A stretch of 64,000 nucleotides of DNA, from the NCBI GenBank assembly GCA_902618485.1, contig CACNAR010000002.1:124001-188000 (forward strand). Direction: 5' to 3'. The translations under genes were made by a program, and so were the position numbers. Shown here piece after piece: positions 9,098 to 19,700 of this stretch. Within the stretch, counting starts at the first letter, position 1. Each line of letters opens with the position of its first letter. The notes under the pieces are model-generated. The model made no database searches. It was given only the letters and a program-made list of their open reading frames with translations, and was not told where the DNA came from. The stretch comes from an uncultured Pelagibacteraceae bacterium (GTDB lineage Bacteria; Pseudomonadota; Alphaproteobacteria; Pelagibacterales; Pelagibacteraceae).

Positions 9098-11162
9098 TAT
9101 TGGCTTTTAAAAATTGAAAGTTTATATAATTCTGAAAGGTTCTACATAACATATTAATAAGTTCCAAACGATTTTTCCTTAAAGTTTCGTTATTCTCATT
9201 AACTTTTACGTTATCAAAAAATTCGAAAACTTCTTTTTTAGTTTCAGCTAAAATTGATAATGATTTCTCAAAATTTTCATCACTATTTATAGTAGAATAA
9301 TATTTTCTAATTTGATTAATTTTTTTATATAAATTTTTTTCAAAATCACTTTTAAATATAGCAGGATCTGTTACATCATTTATTTCAATTTCATTATTTT
9401 TCATTTCATAATCTAAAATGTTAGAGGCTCTTTTATAAGTTAAATTAATATCTATACCAATTTGACTATTAATTACCTTATTAAGACATTTTGCTTTTTC
9501 GAAAGATGAAAATAATTTATTTAAGGAAAATGACGATAAAGTTGCTTCGATTATATCGTAACGTATTTCTTTTTCTTTAAGATAGTATCTAAATCTATCT
9601 TTTAAAAAATCATGTAATTCATTTTGTAGATCTTTATTATCAAGATTATATCCTTGATCATCGAAAAGGCGTGAAGAATAATTCAAAAGATCATTTATTT
9701 TTAAATTTTTTTTATTTTCAATTGTTGTTCTTATTATACCCAGAGCAATTCTCCTTAATGCTAATGGATCTTTTGAACTTGTGGGTTTCTCATTTATACC
9801 AAAAAAACCCACTAAGGTATCAATCTTATCTGTAATTGATAATGCAACACTGAATGGTTTTTTGGGTATCATTGAGTTGAGACCAATTGGTAAGTATTGT
9901 TCAGAAATAGCTAAAGAAATATCTTTATCAAATCCTTGGTGTTCAGAAAAATATCCTCCCATAAGTCCTTGAAGTTCAGGAAATTCAGCAACGATATCAG
10001 AAGTAAGATCGGTCTTACAAATTGATGCCAATAATTCAACTTTTTCCTTACTAATTAATAATTCATCTGAAATCATTCCACCAATTTTTCTCATACGTTG
10101 AACTTTGTCAAAATATGATCCAAGACCTTTAAAAAAATTCATTAATTTTAATTCTGATACCTTTTTAACTAAATTTTGAGTTTTATCTTTATTCCAAAAG
10201 AATTCTGCATCACTTAATCTTGCATCAACAACTCTTTCATTACCAATTTTAATAAGTCCTTTGTTGTCCTTTTTATTTGATACAATTAAAAATTCATTCG
10301 TAATCTCATCTTTATCATTAAAAATTGGGAAATATTTCTGATGAGACTCCATGGTTAGGATCAAAATCTCCTTTGGAACTGATAAAAATTTTTTATTAAA
10401 TTTGCACAATAAAATATTTGGGTTATCTACTATATTTACTACTTCATCCATTAATTTAGAATTTTCATAAATTTTGAATCCTTTTTTATTTAATATTTTT
10501 GAGAAAGATTTATTAATTATCTTTAGTCTTTTGTTTTGATTAACAATAACTCCATTTTTTTCAAAAAATTTTTCATAATTCTTAAAATTTTCAAAAGATT
10601 TTTTTTTATCCTCAAAATCTTTATCTAAAAAAGTCAAATTAGAAGAAGCTAGATGATGAAATTTGAAACTTACAATTTTTTTATCAAATATTGATAAAAT
10701 TGATTTTAATGGTCTTCCCCAATTTAAATCAAATTCACCCCATTTCATTGATTTTTTCCATTGATAATTACTCAAAATTTTTGGAATAAATTCAGTTAGT
10801 AAATCATGCGTTTTTAATGAAGTTGCCACGGTTTTGTAAAAATAGAATTCGTCCTTTTCAGTTTTTTTTTTAAATAGATCCTTTTTATTAATTTTGTTTG
10901 ATCTCAAAAATCCCTCTAAGGCTTGTTCAGGAGCGCTAGTTTTAGGGCCTCTAACCTCTTTAGATTTAATTTTAATTTGCTTATCTAGGCCTTCAAAGAC
11001 TAAAACTAATCTATTTGGAGTTGAAAAAGAAAAATTTTTTTTCGATTTTATTGATTTTTCCTCGAATAAATTTTTAAAATCTTCAAAAATTTTTTCTCTT
11101 AAATTTCTCTGTAGCCCGGCAGGAATTTCTTCACTAAATAGCTCTAAAAAAAATTCTGACAT
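9090..11162 (-). CDS. glyS: Glycyl-tRNA synthetase beta subunit
   Basis: Beta chain of the bacterial alpha2-beta2 glycyl-tRNA synthetase, needed for tRNA binding and activity. It has 690 residues (usual about 690). It starts MSEFFLELFSEEIPA, the near-universal GlyS opening, and contains the HD-like core (ASICKTDLTSDIVAEFPELQG) and a C-terminal anticodon-binding DALR-type region. It follows glyQ with a 1-base gap and overlaps ppdK by 8 bases, indicating one message. Confidence 0.97.
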   Translation of the reverse strand: MSEFFLELFSEEIPAGLQRNLREKIFEDFKNLFEEKSIKSKKNFSFSTPNRLVLVFEGLDKQIKIKSKEVRGPKTSAPEQALEGFLRSNKINKKDLFKKKTEKDEFYFYKTVATSLKTHDLLTEFIPKILSNYQWKKSMKWGEFDLNWGRPLKSILSIFDKKIVSFKFHHLASSNLTFLDKDFEDKKKSFENFKNYEKFFEKNGVIVNQNKRLKIINKSFSKILNKKGFKIYENSKLMDEVVNIVDNPNILLCKFNKKFLSVPKEILILTMESHQKYFPIFNDKDEITNEFLIVSNKKDNKGLIKIGNERVVDARLSDAEFFWNKDKTQNLVKKVSELKLMNFFKGLGSYFDKVQRMRKIGGMISDELLISKEKVELLASICKTDLTSDIVAEFPELQGLMGGYFSEHQGFDKDISLAISEQYLPIGLNSMIPKKPFSVALSITDKIDTLVGFFGINEKPTSSKDPLALRRIALGIIRTTIENKKNLKINDLLNYSSRLFDDQGYNLDNKDLQNELHDFLKDRFRYYLKEKEIRYDIIEATLSSFSLNKLFSSFEKAKCLNKVINSQIGIDINLTYKRASNILDYEMKNNEIEINDVTDPAIFKSDFEKNLYKKINQIRKYYSTINSDENFEKSLSILAETKKEVFEFFDNVKVNENNETLRKNRLELINMLCRTFQNYINFQFLKANNE

Positions 11163-11163
11163 T

Positions 11164-12045
11164 TTATGTTTGAGACTCTACCCAAATTGTAGCAGCTTGT
11201 TTTGTGATTTCTCTTATTCGACTAATATATTCTGCTCTTTGAGCAACACTAATAGCTCCACGAGCATCTAAAACGTTAAATATGTGACTTGCTTTCAAAC
11301 ATTGATCGTATGCAGGTAAAGATATATTTTTTTCAACTAATGATTTTGCCTCACTCTCATGCATATCAAATATTTTAAATAAATTATCTGTATTAGCATG
11401 CTCAAAGTTATAAGCTGAGAATTCTTTTTCTGATTGATGAAAAACTTCCCTGTAATCAATGCCCTCATCATTCCAGACTAAATCATAAACATTTTTTTTC
11501 TGTTGAGTAAACATACAAATTCTTTCAAGACCGTACGTTATCTCCACTGACACTGGCTTACACTCAAAACCTGCCATTTGTTGAAAATATGTAAATTGAG
11601 ATATTTCCATTCCATCACACCATACTTCCCATCCGAGGCCTGCAGCTCCTAATGTGGGACTTTCCCAATCATCTTCAACAAATCTAATGTCATGTTCTTT
11701 ATGATTAATTCCTATAACTGACAAACTATTTAAGTAAAGTTTTTTAATATTTAGTGGAGAGGGTTTTATAATAACTTGAAATTGATAATAATGCTGAAGT
11801 CTATTCGGATTATCTCCATATCTTCCATCGGTAGGTCTTCGTGACGGTTGCACATAAGCGGCCTTCCAAGGTTTGGGTCCTAGTGACCTCAAAGTAGTTG
11901 CTGGATGAAAAGTTCCTGCTCCAACTTCCATATCATAAGGTTGTAAAACTACACACCCATGTTTACTCCAAAACTTTTGCAGATTAATTATTGTATCTTG
12001 AAAAGTTTGAAACTTGAGTTTTTTTTTATTCTTTTTAGAGGCCAT
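11164..12045 (-). CDS. glyQ: Glycyl-tRNA synthetase alpha subunit
   Basis: Catalytic class II chain that activates glycine and charges tRNA-Gly. It has 293 residues, normal length. Family motifs seen are [17 protein letters not shown], the motif-2 region [16 protein letters not shown], and [19 protein letters not shown]. Its ATG lies inside the end of the upstream S49 peptidase gene (11-base overlap), and glyS follows at once. No T-box or other leader structure is possible here, because there is no untranslated space. Confidence 0.97.
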   Translation of the reverse strand: MASKKNKKKLKFQTFQDTIINLQKFWSKHGCVVLQPYDMEVGAGTFHPATTLRSLGPKPWKAAYVQPSRRPTDGRYGDNPNRLQHYYQFQVIIKPSPLNIKKLYLNSLSVIGINHKEHDIRFVEDDWESPTLGAAGLGWEVWCDGMEISQFTYFQQMAGFECKPVSVEITYGLERICMFTQQKKNVYDLVWNDEGIDYREVFHQSEKEFSAYNFEHANTDNLFKIFDMHESEAKSLVEKNISLPAYDQCLKASHIFNVLDARGAISVAQRAEYISRIREITKQAATIWVESQT

Positions 12046-12841
12046 ATTTTTGCCAAACTGATTTTTCCTCTAATATTTTTGCTAACTGATCAATATTGTC
12101 ATTTGAAGACGACAATTTTTTAGTTAACCAGCTTTTAGATTTTTCGAATTTTTTAATTATTACGTCTTCACCAAATTTTTTTTTCAATACCTGGTTGGCA
12201 TTTCCGATATCATCTATCAAACCTAACTCTTTTGCTTTTCTTCCAGACCAAAATTCACCTGAAAATAATTCAACTTCTGATTTTTGTAATTTTGAAGATC
12301 TACTTTCCTCAACAACATGTATAAAATCTTTATGCAAATCTAATTGAATATTTTTTAATCTTTCAATATCCTCTTTTTTTTCATCAAGAAAAGGATCTAA
12401 AGTACTTTTATTTTTTCCAGCAGTATGAACTCTTCTTTCCACGCCTATTTTTTTTATCAATTCTGTGAACCCGAAAGAGGAATAAATTACACCAATTGAA
12501 CCTATTATTGAACTTGAGTTTGCATATATTTCATCACCAGCACAAGCAATTAAATAACCGCCTGAAGCAGCCACATCTTCAGCAAAAACGATAACTTTTT
12601 TTTTATTTTTTTTTGCATTTTGTTTTATATGACTATAAATTAAATGAGATTGCACTGGAGACCCTCCAGGAGAATTAATAGTAATCGCCACGCAGGGTGC
12701 TTTTTTAACTGAAAAAGCCTTTGAAATTATCTCTTCTTGACCAGAAAAATCTATACCTTGTTTAAATTTTCCCACATTACCAATTACGCCACTTAATCTT
12801 AAATGTGGGATAATTATTTTCTTTTTAAAAATAGAGAACAT
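12035..12841 (-). CDS. sppA: S49-family signal-peptide peptidase (SppA/SohB type)
   Basis: Serine-lysine peptidase of the ClpP fold that cleaves residual signal peptides or membrane protein fragments. It has 268 residues, the short single-domain form. The substrate-binding turn NSPGGSP is at 57-62 and catalytic Ser93 in AASGGY. The general-base lysine is in [10 protein letters not shown] (Lys143 or Lys145). No clear N-terminal membrane anchor is present; the start is basic (MFSIFKKK), unlike longer SppA. It is the first gene of the glyQ-glyS-ppdK run and shares the 12842-12955 gap with divergent ispB. Confidence 0.9.
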   Translation of the reverse strand: MFSIFKKKIIIPHLRLSGVIGNVGKFKQGIDFSGQEEIISKAFSVKKAPCVAITINSPGGSPVQSHLIYSHIKQNAKKNKKKVIVFAEDVAASGGYLIACAGDEIYANSSSIIGSIGVIYSSFGFTELIKKIGVERRVHTAGKNKSTLDPFLDEKKEDIERLKNIQLDLHKDFIHVVEESRSSKLQKSEVELFSGEFWSGRKAKELGLIDDIGNANQVLKKKFGEDVIIKKFEKSKSWLTKKLSSSNDNIDQLAKILEEKSVWQKYGL

Positions 12842-12908
12842 TTTTTATACTTACAAAATTTTAAATGAATATAAAGACACCTTATAATTGAAGAATTGGG
12901 TGCGTCAA

Positions 12909-12937
12909 TTGATAAGTAATAAAAATAAACTTAATAT
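12909..12937 (+). promoter_or_regulatory. Probable promoter of ispB
   Basis: TTGATA (12909-12914) is followed after exactly 17 bases by TAATAT (12932-12937), a good sigma-70 match. Transcription would start near 12944, about 12 bases before the preferred ATG at 12956, giving a very short leader. Confidence 0.5.
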
Positions 12938-12955
12938 ACTACTTTGTTTTTATTT

Positions 12956-13969
12956 ATGGGAACAGTAATTCAGTTAAAAAAACAAATAAACAATTCTTAC
13001 TTTCAATTAAAAGATTCGGTTGAGGACAAACTAGTTTTAGTTGAAGAAAAAATTAAGTCAAAATTAGAGAGCGATGTTAGCCTAGTCAGCAAAATGACTG
13101 ATTATCATCTTAAAACAGGTGGTAAAAGATTAAGAGCTTTGCTTACTTTGGGTTCAGCGAAACTGTGTGGTTATACTAAAGGCGCTAGAGATATTAACCT
13201 TGCCGCCTGCGTAGAGCTAATTCATTCAGCAACTTTAATGCATGACGATGTTATCGATAATGGTTCTGTTAGAAGAGGAAAAAAAACATTAAATAGAATA
13301 TGGGATAATCATTCATCTGTCTTAGTTGGGGACTATTTGTTAAGTAGATGCTTTGAAATGATGGTAGAGGATGGAAGTATTGAAGTTTTAAAATTATTAT
13401 CATCAACTTCTTCAAAAATTGCTCAAGGTGAAGTTCTTCAGCTTCAACATAAAGGTGAGGTAGATATGTTAGAGGAAACTTATTTAAGAATTATCTCTTC
13501 AAAAACTGCTGAATTGTTTGCTGCAGCCACAAAAGTTGGAGCTATTTTATCTAATGTGAAAACAAAAGAAAAAGAGGCTTTAGAGTTTTACGGAAGAAAT
13601 TTAGGCTTAACATTTCAAATAGCAGACGATACTTTAGATTATAATTCAGAGTTAAAATTATTTGGAAAAAGAATTGGAAAGGATTTTTACGAGGGAAAAA
13701 TAACGCTTCCAATAATTTTGTTATTTCAAAAAGGAAATGTTCAAGAAAAAGAAAATCTAAAAAAAATTTTTTCAAAAACAAACAGAAGTGAAAATGATTT
13801 CAATTATACATTATCCCTTATAAAACAATATGAAATTATTAAAGAATCTTATCATAAAGCACACCACTATATTAATTTAGCATCTAACTCTTTGTCGATA
13901 TTTAAAGATTGTAAAGAAAAAACTATTCTTGAAGGTTTAACTTCATTTAGCCTATCTAGAGATTTTTAA
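12956..13969 (+). CDS. ispB: Long-chain polyprenyl diphosphate synthase (octaprenyl type)
   Basis: Trans-prenyltransferase that elongates FPP with IPP to make the ubiquinone side chain. Both Asp-rich motifs are present: DDVIDNG after LMHDD, and DDTLDYNS. GGKRLRALL is the first basic binding motif. An in-frame TTG at 12944 would add four residues (MFLF), but ATG at 12956 (MGTVIQLKKQ) is preferred, because the TTG coincides with the predicted transcription start. The protein has 337 residues from the ATG. The final octa- to decaprenyl length cannot be read from sequence. The 3' end overlaps convergent pdxH by 4 bases. Confidence 0.93.
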   Translation: MGTVIQLKKQINNSYFQLKDSVEDKLVLVEEKIKSKLESDVSLVSKMTDYHLKTGGKRLRALLTLGSAKLCGYTKGARDINLAACVELIHSATLMHDDVIDNGSVRRGKKTLNRIWDNHSSVLVGDYLLSRCFEMMVEDGSIEVLKLLSSTSSKIAQGEVLQLQHKGEVDMLEETYLRIISSKTAELFAAATKVGAILSNVKTKEKEALEFYGRNLGLTFQIADDTLDYNSELKLFGKRIGKDFYEGKITLPIILLFQKGNVQEKENLKKIFSKTNRSENDFNYTLSLIKQYEIIKESYHKAHHYINLASNSLSIFKDCKEKTILEGLTSFSLSRDF

Positions 13970-14592
13970 GGACTTAAAAGATTTTTGGTCCAGCTATTAT
14001 TTTTATCTAAAGAATATTTTAATCTCTCATGAATTCTATTATCTCCATCAAGCCAAAATTCAATAGTTGAGGGTTTTAAATTCCATCCAGACCAGTGACT
14101 AGGTCTGGGTACATTATTTTTGTCTTTATATTTGTTTCTAAAATTTTTCATAGCATTTAGAAGTTCATCTCTGTTTTTTAAGACGGTGCTTTGTTTCGAG
14201 GCCCATGCACCTATTCTACTTTCATAAGCTCTTGAATTATAATAATCATCTGCTGTTTTTTCACTTACTGGACTTAATGTTCCTACAATTCTGATTTGTC
14301 TAAGTAAACTCTTCCAATGAAAACACATTGTGGCATTTGGATTTACCTTAATCTCATTTCCTTTTTGACTATTCAAATTGGTGTAAAAAATAAATCCGTT
14401 TTTGTCGAAACCCTTCAAAAGTACCATTCTAACAGATGGAATGCCATCTTTGGTAGCAGTTCCCAATGCTAAAGCATTAGGATCATTTATTTCTCTCTTT
14501 TTAGCCTCATCAAACCATTTTCCAAATAATTCAAAAGGTTCATCAACATCTAAAAAGCACTTATTAAGACCAAGTGAGTTTTTTTGATTCAT
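13966..14592 (-). CDS. pdxH: Pyridoxamine 5'-phosphate oxidase
   Basis: FMN enzyme that oxidises pyridoxine or pyridoxamine 5'-phosphate to PLP. Family segments seen are NALALGTATKDGIPSVRMVLLKG, FYTNLNSQKGNEI and the C-terminal WSGWNLKPSTIEFWLDG...R.HER. An upstream in-frame ATG at 14664 would add 24 residues but would run into the divergent aroC start (14627). The ATG at 14592 (MNQKNSLGLN) gives 208 residues, close to the usual length, and is chosen. The 34-base gap to aroC carries both starts. Confidence 0.94.
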   Translation of the reverse strand: MNQKNSLGLNKCFLDVDEPFELFGKWFDEAKKREINDPNALALGTATKDGIPSVRMVLLKGFDKNGFIFYTNLNSQKGNEIKVNPNATMCFHWKSLLRQIRIVGTLSPVSEKTADDYYNSRAYESRIGAWASKQSTVLKNRDELLNAMKNFRNKYKDKNNVPRPSHWSGWNLKPSTIEFWLDGDNRIHERLKYSLDKNNSWTKNLLSP

Positions 14593-14626
14593 AATTTTAA
14601 CAAAATAATCTATACAATATAAATTA

Positions 14627-15709
14627 ATGTCATTTAACACTTTTGGAAAGTTATTTCGTTTCACAACTTGGGGGGAGTCTCATGGACCTGCAATTGGTTG
14701 TATAATTGATGGTTGTCCTCCTCTAATAAACCTCAATCAGCATGATATCCAAGTAGAGCTTAACAAGAGAAGACCTGGTCAATCTAAATTTACTACTCAA
14801 AGAAAAGAAAGTGATAAAGTAGAAATTCTGTCAGGTGTTTTTGAGGGAAAAACAACTGGAACTCCAATATCTTTAATCATTTACAATGAAGATATGCGCT
14901 CAAAAGATTATAATGATATTAAAGATAAATTTAGACCGGGCCACGCGGATTATACTTACTATAAGAAATATGGAATTCGAGATTACCGCGGTGGCGGAAG
15001 ATCTTCAGCAAGAGAAACTGCATCAAGAGTTGCTGCTGGTGCTGTAGCAAAAAAAGTTTTGGAAAAAAAATTAGGTAAAAAGTTTAAAATATCTGGTGCA
15101 GTTACCCAACTTGGAATTCTTGGATGTGACACAAATAATTGGGATGATAAAATAATATATAAAAATCCATTTTTTTGCCCCGATAAATCTATGCTTAAAA
15201 TATGGGAAAAATATCTTTTAAGTATTAGAAAGGCTGGTTCATCTTGTGGTGCTGTAATTGAAATTAGAGCAAATGGTATCCCAGCAGGGTTAGGAGCTCC
15301 AATTTATTCAAAACTTGACTCTGATATTGCCTCAGCGATGATGAGTATAAATGCAGTTAAAGGTGTTAATATTGGTTCCGGAATGAATTCTGCACAGTTA
15401 TCTGGAGAGGAAAATTCAGACGAAATTTCACAATCAAAAAACAAATTAAAATTCAATTCAAATAACGCAGGTGGAATTCTTGGTGGTATCTCTTCTGGTC
15501 AACAAATAATTGTTTCATTCGCTGTTAAGCCTACCTCATCGATTTTAAAGAGCAGAAAAACAATAAATAAATTTGGAAAGAATACCACTATTTCTGTTAA
15601 AGGTAGACATGATCCGTGTGTTGGAATTAGAGCAGTACCAGTAGGTGAAGCAATGCTATCATGCGTCTTGCTTGATCATTATTTATTGAATCAAGCTCAA
15701 TGTGGATAA
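14627..15709 (+). CDS. aroC: Chorismate synthase
   Basis: Last shikimate-pathway step, EPSP to chorismate, using reduced FMN. It has 360 residues, normal length. The three signatures are present: [14 protein letters not shown] near the N-terminus, the central [22 protein letters not shown], and the C-terminal [18 protein letters not shown]. It is divergent from pdxH and convergent with dxs (5-base gap), so it is probably a single-gene unit. Confidence 0.97.
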   Translation: MSFNTFGKLFRFTTWGESHGPAIGCIIDGCPPLINLNQHDIQVELNKRRPGQSKFTTQRKESDKVEILSGVFEGKTTGTPISLIIYNEDMRSKDYNDIKDKFRPGHADYTYYKKYGIRDYRGGGRSSARETASRVAAGAVAKKVLEKKLGKKFKISGAVTQLGILGCDTNNWDDKIIYKNPFFCPDKSMLKIWEKYLLSIRKAGSSCGAVIEIRANGIPAGLGAPIYSKLDSDIASAMMSINAVKGVNIGSGMNSAQLSGEENSDEISQSKNKLKFNSNNAGGILGGISSGQQIIVSFAVKPTSSILKSRKTINKFGKNTTISVKGRHDPCVGIRAVPVGEAMLSCVLLDHYLLNQAQCG

Positions 15710-15714
15710 AAATT

Positions 15715-17628
15715 TTATTTTTGTTTTTGTAAAATAATATTAGAATTTAATACATCTAAAATTTGTTCTTCGATTGAAATACAATCTAAGTTTGCTTGTT
15801 TATACATGTTATCGGGTTTATCTTGATCTATAAAAATATCTGGAAGTTTCATTGACCTAAATTTTAAATTTGAGTCCATCAATCCCTTTTTTGTCAAAAA
15901 ATCAACCACATGAGAACCAAATCCACCGATAGATCCCTCTTCAATTGTTATAATCGCTTCATGAGTTGTTGCTAATTGCCATATTAAATTTTCATCTAAG
16001 GGTTTTGCAAACCTAGCATCCACTATTGTAATATTTACTCCCTTTTTTTTTAAATTTTCTGATGCCTTTAAGCTTTCATTTAATCTAGCTCCAAAATTTA
16101 TTAAGGCCAATTTTTTTCCCTCTTGAATAATTCTTGACTTACCAATCTCTATTTTTTCATTAATTGAGGGTAATACTGATCCAATACCTGCTCCTCTGGG
16201 GTATCTAAATGCACATGGTCTATCATTAATCTCTGTAGAAGTATTTATCATTCTAACTAACTCCGCCTCATCACTAGCAGCCATCACAATAAAATTTGGT
16301 AATGTTGCTAAATAAGTCGTATCGAAACTTCCTGCATGTGTAGGTCCATCAGCTCCAACTAGTCCTGCTCTATCTATCGCAAATCTTACGGGTAAACTCT
16401 GTATTGCAACATCATGAACAACTTGATCATATGCTCTCTGAAGAAATGTTGAGTAAATTGCTGCATAAGGTTTATAATTCTCAGTTGCTAAACCAGCAGC
16501 AAAAGTAACCGCATGTTGTTCAGCAATACCGACATCATAAGTTCTGTCTGGAAATTCTTTTCGAAAATTGCTTAATCCAGTTCCATCCGGCATAGCCGCA
16601 GTTATTGCAACTATTTTACTATCTTTTTTTGCGTGTTGTATAAGAGTATCAGCAAAAACTTTAGTATATGATGGTATTTTACTGGAACTTTTTTCCTGTT
16701 CTCCTGTCTTTACATTAAATTTCGATACTCCATGATAATGATCCTTTGCTTCTTCAGCAAAAGAATAACCTTTTCCTTTTTTTGTTTTAATATGAATTAA
16801 AATAGGACCTTTGTGTTTTGAGTCCCTAGCATTTCTTAAAATTGGAATTAATGAAGAAAGGTCATGACCATCTATAGGACCGATATAATAGAAACCTAAT
16901 GAACTAAATAAAGTACCACCAGTTACAGCTGATCTTAATAAATCTTCAGCTTTTCCTGCTTTTGCGCTAAATCTTTTTGAGAATGCAGATGTAATCAATT
17001 TTATTGTTTCTCTTAAACTAAAATAGATTTTACCAGAAAAAATTTTAGCTAAATATGTTCCCATTGCTCCAACAGGTCTCGCAATTGACATATCGTTATC
17101 ATTCAGTATAACAATCATTTTAGTCTTTGAAGCACCCGCGTTATTCATAGCTTCATAGGCCATACCTGCACTTATTGCACCATCACCAATCACTGCTACA
17201 ACGTTTTCCGATTTTTTTGATAATTTATTTGCTTCTGCAATTCCTAAAGCTGATGAAATTGAAGTGGAGCTATGAGCGGCTCCAAAAGGATCATATTCAC
17301 TTTCTAATCGCTTCGTGAATCCTGAGAGACCCCCTCCTTGTCTGAGTGTTCTTATTTTATCTTTTCTTCCTGTTAAAATTTTGTGTGGATAACATTGGTG
17401 TCCCACATCCCAAATTAATTTATCACTTGGTGTATTAAAAATATAATGTAGCGCAACGCTTAATTCTACAACACCTAAGCTAGCACCCAAATGTCCTCCG
17501 GTAACTGATACTGCATCGATCATTTCCTCTCTTAATTCATCAGCAACATTTTGCAGTTTTATTTCAGGAATTTTTTTTAAGTCCGATGGAAAATTAATTT
17601 GATCTAAAAATTCGTATCTTTTTTTCAT
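15715..17628 (-). CDS. dxs: 1-deoxy-D-xylulose-5-phosphate synthase
   Basis: TPP enzyme that joins pyruvate and glyceraldehyde 3-phosphate, the first step of the MEP isoprenoid pathway. It has 637 residues, normal length. The TPP motif begins GDG at 148-150 and ends near NDNDMS. The DXS-specific HVSTKKGKGY-like segment appears as [14 protein letters not shown], and the C-terminal half starts YTKVFADTL with the [14 protein letters not shown] motif. It overlaps ispA by 4 bases in the xseB-ispA-dxs order found in many proteobacteria. Confidence 0.97.
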   Translation of the reverse strand: MKKRYEFLDQINFPSDLKKIPEIKLQNVADELREEMIDAVSVTGGHLGASLGVVELSVALHYIFNTPSDKLIWDVGHQCYPHKILTGRKDKIRTLRQGGGLSGFTKRLESEYDPFGAAHSSTSISSALGIAEANKLSKKSENVVAVIGDGAISAGMAYEAMNNAGASKTKMIVILNDNDMSIARPVGAMGTYLAKIFSGKIYFSLRETIKLITSAFSKRFSAKAGKAEDLLRSAVTGGTLFSSLGFYYIGPIDGHDLSSLIPILRNARDSKHKGPILIHIKTKKGKGYSFAEEAKDHYHGVSKFNVKTGEQEKSSSKIPSYTKVFADTLIQHAKKDSKIVAITAAMPDGTGLSNFRKEFPDRTYDVGIAEQHAVTFAAGLATENYKPYAAIYSTFLQRAYDQVVHDVAIQSLPVRFAIDRAGLVGADGPTHAGSFDTTYLATLPNFIVMAASDEAELVRMINTSTEINDRPCAFRYPRGAGIGSVLPSINEKIEIGKSRIIQEGKKLALINFGARLNESLKASENLKKKGVNITIVDARFAKPLDENLIWQLATTHEAIITIEEGSIGGFGSHVVDFLTKKGLMDSNLKFRSMKLPDIFIDQDKPDNMYKQANLDCISIEEQILDVLNSNIILQKQK

Positions 17629-18497
17629 TTATTTCTATTCAAAATATAATTTAAGGTTTCAGATAAATTCTTGGACTTTGGTTCATAATCTTTTAATTTA
17701 GTATTAATTTTTAAAATTATTTTATTTGCATATTTAATAGTATTTTTATATCCCAGTAAACTAATAAGAGTTGCTTTACCCTTTTTTTTATCTTTTCCTG
17801 TTTTTTTTCCTGCAGCTAAGAGGTTTCCATCATAATCAATTAAATCATCAGCAACTTGAAATAATAAACCTATATCAGCTCCAATATTTTCAAAATTTCG
17901 AATATCTTTTTTACTTTTATTCTTTAATATTAATGGCGCTGCGCAACAAAAACTAAAAAGCTTTCCAGTTTTTTTTATTTCCATTTCAATTATCTTTTTT
18001 TTTGAAATTTTCTTATGTTCGTAGCTTAAATCTAAGTATTGACCACCAGCGATACCAAGGTGTCCGGAACTTTCAGAAATTTTATTGATTAATCTAATTT
18101 TTGTTTTTTCACTGGCATTTAAGTCTTTATGACTTAAAATTTCGAAAGCCATAGTTAAAAGTGAATTTCCAGCAAGAACAGCTGTGGACTCTCCAAATTT
18201 GATGTGAGTAGAGGGCTTACCTCGTCTTATTAAATCATTATCCATACATGGTAAATCATCATGAATGAGTGAATAGGCATGAATACATTCAACAGCGGCA
18301 CCGATAATTATTAATGTTTTATAATTCAAATTAAATATTGAACCAACATCAACCAGTATTTTTGATCTTATTTTTTTGCCGCCTGAAAATAATCCATATT
18401 GCATTGGAATAATTAATTCAGATTTATTTTGTTTTTTTATAAACTTTTTTAAAAAAATATTTGTATCCTCGGCAATTCTATTTAGTTTTTTTTGCAT
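17625..18497 (-). CDS. ispA: Farnesyl/geranyl diphosphate synthase
   Basis: Condenses DMAPP and IPP to GPP and FPP, the substrate for ispB. It has 290 residues. The first Asp motif is DDLPCMDND and the second [18 protein letters not shown] is the basic binding motif. The DDLPCMDND form (four residues between the aspartates) is typical of bacterial short-chain synthases. It overlaps xseB by 20 bases and dxs by 4, so the three genes are tightly coupled. Confidence 0.95.
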   Translation of the reverse strand: MQKKLNRIAEDTNIFLKKFIKKQNKSELIIPMQYGLFSGGKKIRSKILVDVGSIFNLNYKTLIIIGAAVECIHAYSLIHDDLPCMDNDLIRRGKPSTHIKFGESTAVLAGNSLLTMAFEILSHKDLNASEKTKIRLINKISESSGHLGIAGGQYLDLSYEHKKISKKKIIEMEIKKTGKLFSFCCAAPLILKNKSKKDIRNFENIGADIGLLFQVADDLIDYDGNLLAAGKKTGKDKKKGKATLISLLGYKNTIKYANKIILKINTKLKDYEPKSKNLSETLNYILNRNK

Positions 18498-18732
18498 TAC
18501 TCTTTAATGTTATTTTAGATATATTTTCTTTAGTTGTTGTGTTTATATCAATGACCCTTTTTTTAAATTTTTTCTCGATAATATTATTAAGTTTTAATAA
18601 ATTTTGATATTTTTCAATCGAATTTTGTAAATCTTTTTGACTTTCTAAATCCTCAATTAATTTATTAGCTTCAAGAGTTAATTCCTCAAGAGATGAAGAC
18701 TCATAATCATTTGGTAAATCTTTATCTTTCAT
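18478..18732 (-). CDS. xseB: Exonuclease VII small subunit
   Basis: Small chain of the single-strand exonuclease ExoVII. It has 84 residues and is mostly helical. SLEELTLEANKLIEDLESQKDLQNS... corresponds to the family's conserved 'eal.eLe.iv..LE.g.l.Le.si..Ye.G' pattern, although the usual Gly in 'YerG' is here replaced (KYQNLLKL). The C-terminus is Lys-rich. Its position ahead of ispA-dxs supports the call. No xseA is seen in the window. Confidence 0.8.
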   Translation of the reverse strand: MKDKDLPNDYESSSLEELTLEANKLIEDLESQKDLQNSIEKYQNLLKLNNIIEKKFKKRVIDINTTTKENISKITLKSNAKKTK

Positions 18733-18737
18733 ATAAT
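18732..18737 (+). promoter_or_regulatory. Consensus -10 box ahead of sua5
   Basis: A perfect TATAAT at 18732-18737 lies 15 bases before the sua5 ATG (18753). A weak -35 TTGGTA is at 18711-18716 (15-base spacer). Transcription would begin near 18744, leaving a leader of about 9 bases. The box overlaps the start codon of divergent xseB. Confidence 0.4.
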
Positions 18738-18752
18738 ACTCTCAGATAATAC

Positions 18753-19700
18753 ATGAAAATGAATCTTGCAAATATTAAAAAAGCTAAAAAACTACTCTGT
18801 AAAAGAGAATGTGTTGCGATACCTACAGAAACAGTTTATGGTTTAGCAGGTAATGCTTACTCAGACCGCGCTTGTCAGAAAATATATAAGCTTAAAAAAA
18901 GACCAAAAAATAACCCTCTTATAGTTCATTATTTGGATATTCCTAGATTGAAAAAAGATTGTTATCTAAACAAAGACTTTATTAAGTTATATAAAAAATT
19001 TTGTCCTGGCCCCCTAACATTTATTCTAAATCTAAAAAAAACTTCAAAAATTTCAAAAGTAATTACTAATAAAAAAAATACATTAGCAGTAAGATTTCCA
19101 CGTCACTTCGTCACGAGAAGATTACTAAAAATTTTAGAATTTCCTTTAGCGGCTCCTAGTGCCAATCCATCATCTAGGGTTAGTGCTGTTACATCCACTG
19201 ATGTAAAAGAGGATTTTGGGAAAAAAATAAAGTACGTACTTGAAGGTGGAAAATCATCTATTGGAGTAGAATCAACAATTATTGATCTCAGAAAGAGTCC
19301 TCAAATCTTAAGATTAGGTGGTTTAAATGTTTCAACTATCCAAAAAATACTAAGAAAGAAAATATCAATAAATAACAAACCTTCAAAAATCATTTCACCA
19401 GGCCAATTTAAGGTTCATTATTCACCAGGTTTGCCCATCAGACTGAATGCAAAAAATATTCATAAAGATGAAGCATACTTGTTGATCAGAAAGAAAAAAG
19501 TAAGTAAATCAAATTATTATTTTTTGTCACAAAAAGGAAATTTAAAGGAAGCTGCAAAAAATTTATATTCTACTTTGAGAAAAATTAAAAAAAAGAAATA
19601 TAGCTCGATTGCAGTATGCAAAATTCCCAATAGAGGATATGGTAAAACTATTAATGATAGATTATTAAGAGCATCAAGATTCAATGAAAAAACCACTTGA
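18753..19700 (+). CDS. sua5: L-threonylcarbamoyladenylate synthase, Sua5 type
   Basis: Makes threonylcarbamoyl-AMP for the t6A modification at position 37 of ANN-decoding tRNAs. It has 315 residues, the long form. The YrdC domain (1-200) has PTETVYGLAG, KKRPKNNPL and SPGPLTFIL-like KFCPGPLTF motifs. A C-terminal Sua5 domain follows the SPGQFKVHYSP linker (about 228-238). A second ATG at 18759 could also be used. The end overlaps the ABC ATPase gene by 17 bases. Confidence 0.93.
   Translation: MKMNLANIKKAKKLLCKRECVAIPTETVYGLAGNAYSDRACQKIYKLKKRPKNNPLIVHYLDIPRLKKDCYLNKDFIKLYKKFCPGPLTFILNLKKTSKISKVITNKKNTLAVRFPRHFVTRRLLKILEFPLAAPSANPSSRVSAVTSTDVKEDFGKKIKYVLEGGKSSIGVESTIIDLRKSPQILRLGGLNVSTIQKILRKKISINNKPSKIISPGQFKVHYSPGLPIRLNAKNIHKDEAYLLIRKKKVSKSNYYFLSQKGNLKEAAKNLYSTLRKIKKKKYSSIAVCKIPNRGYGKTINDRLLRASRFNEKTT

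Noticed and set aside
11164-12045. T-box or glycine riboswitch ahead of glyQ
   Set aside because: glyQ starts inside the upstream peptidase gene, and no aptamer-like sequence was seen in the 12842-12955 gap.
14593-14664. Longer pdxH start at 14664
   Set aside because: It would overlap the divergent aroC start, and the added 24 residues are not part of the family; ATG at 14592 gives the normal length.
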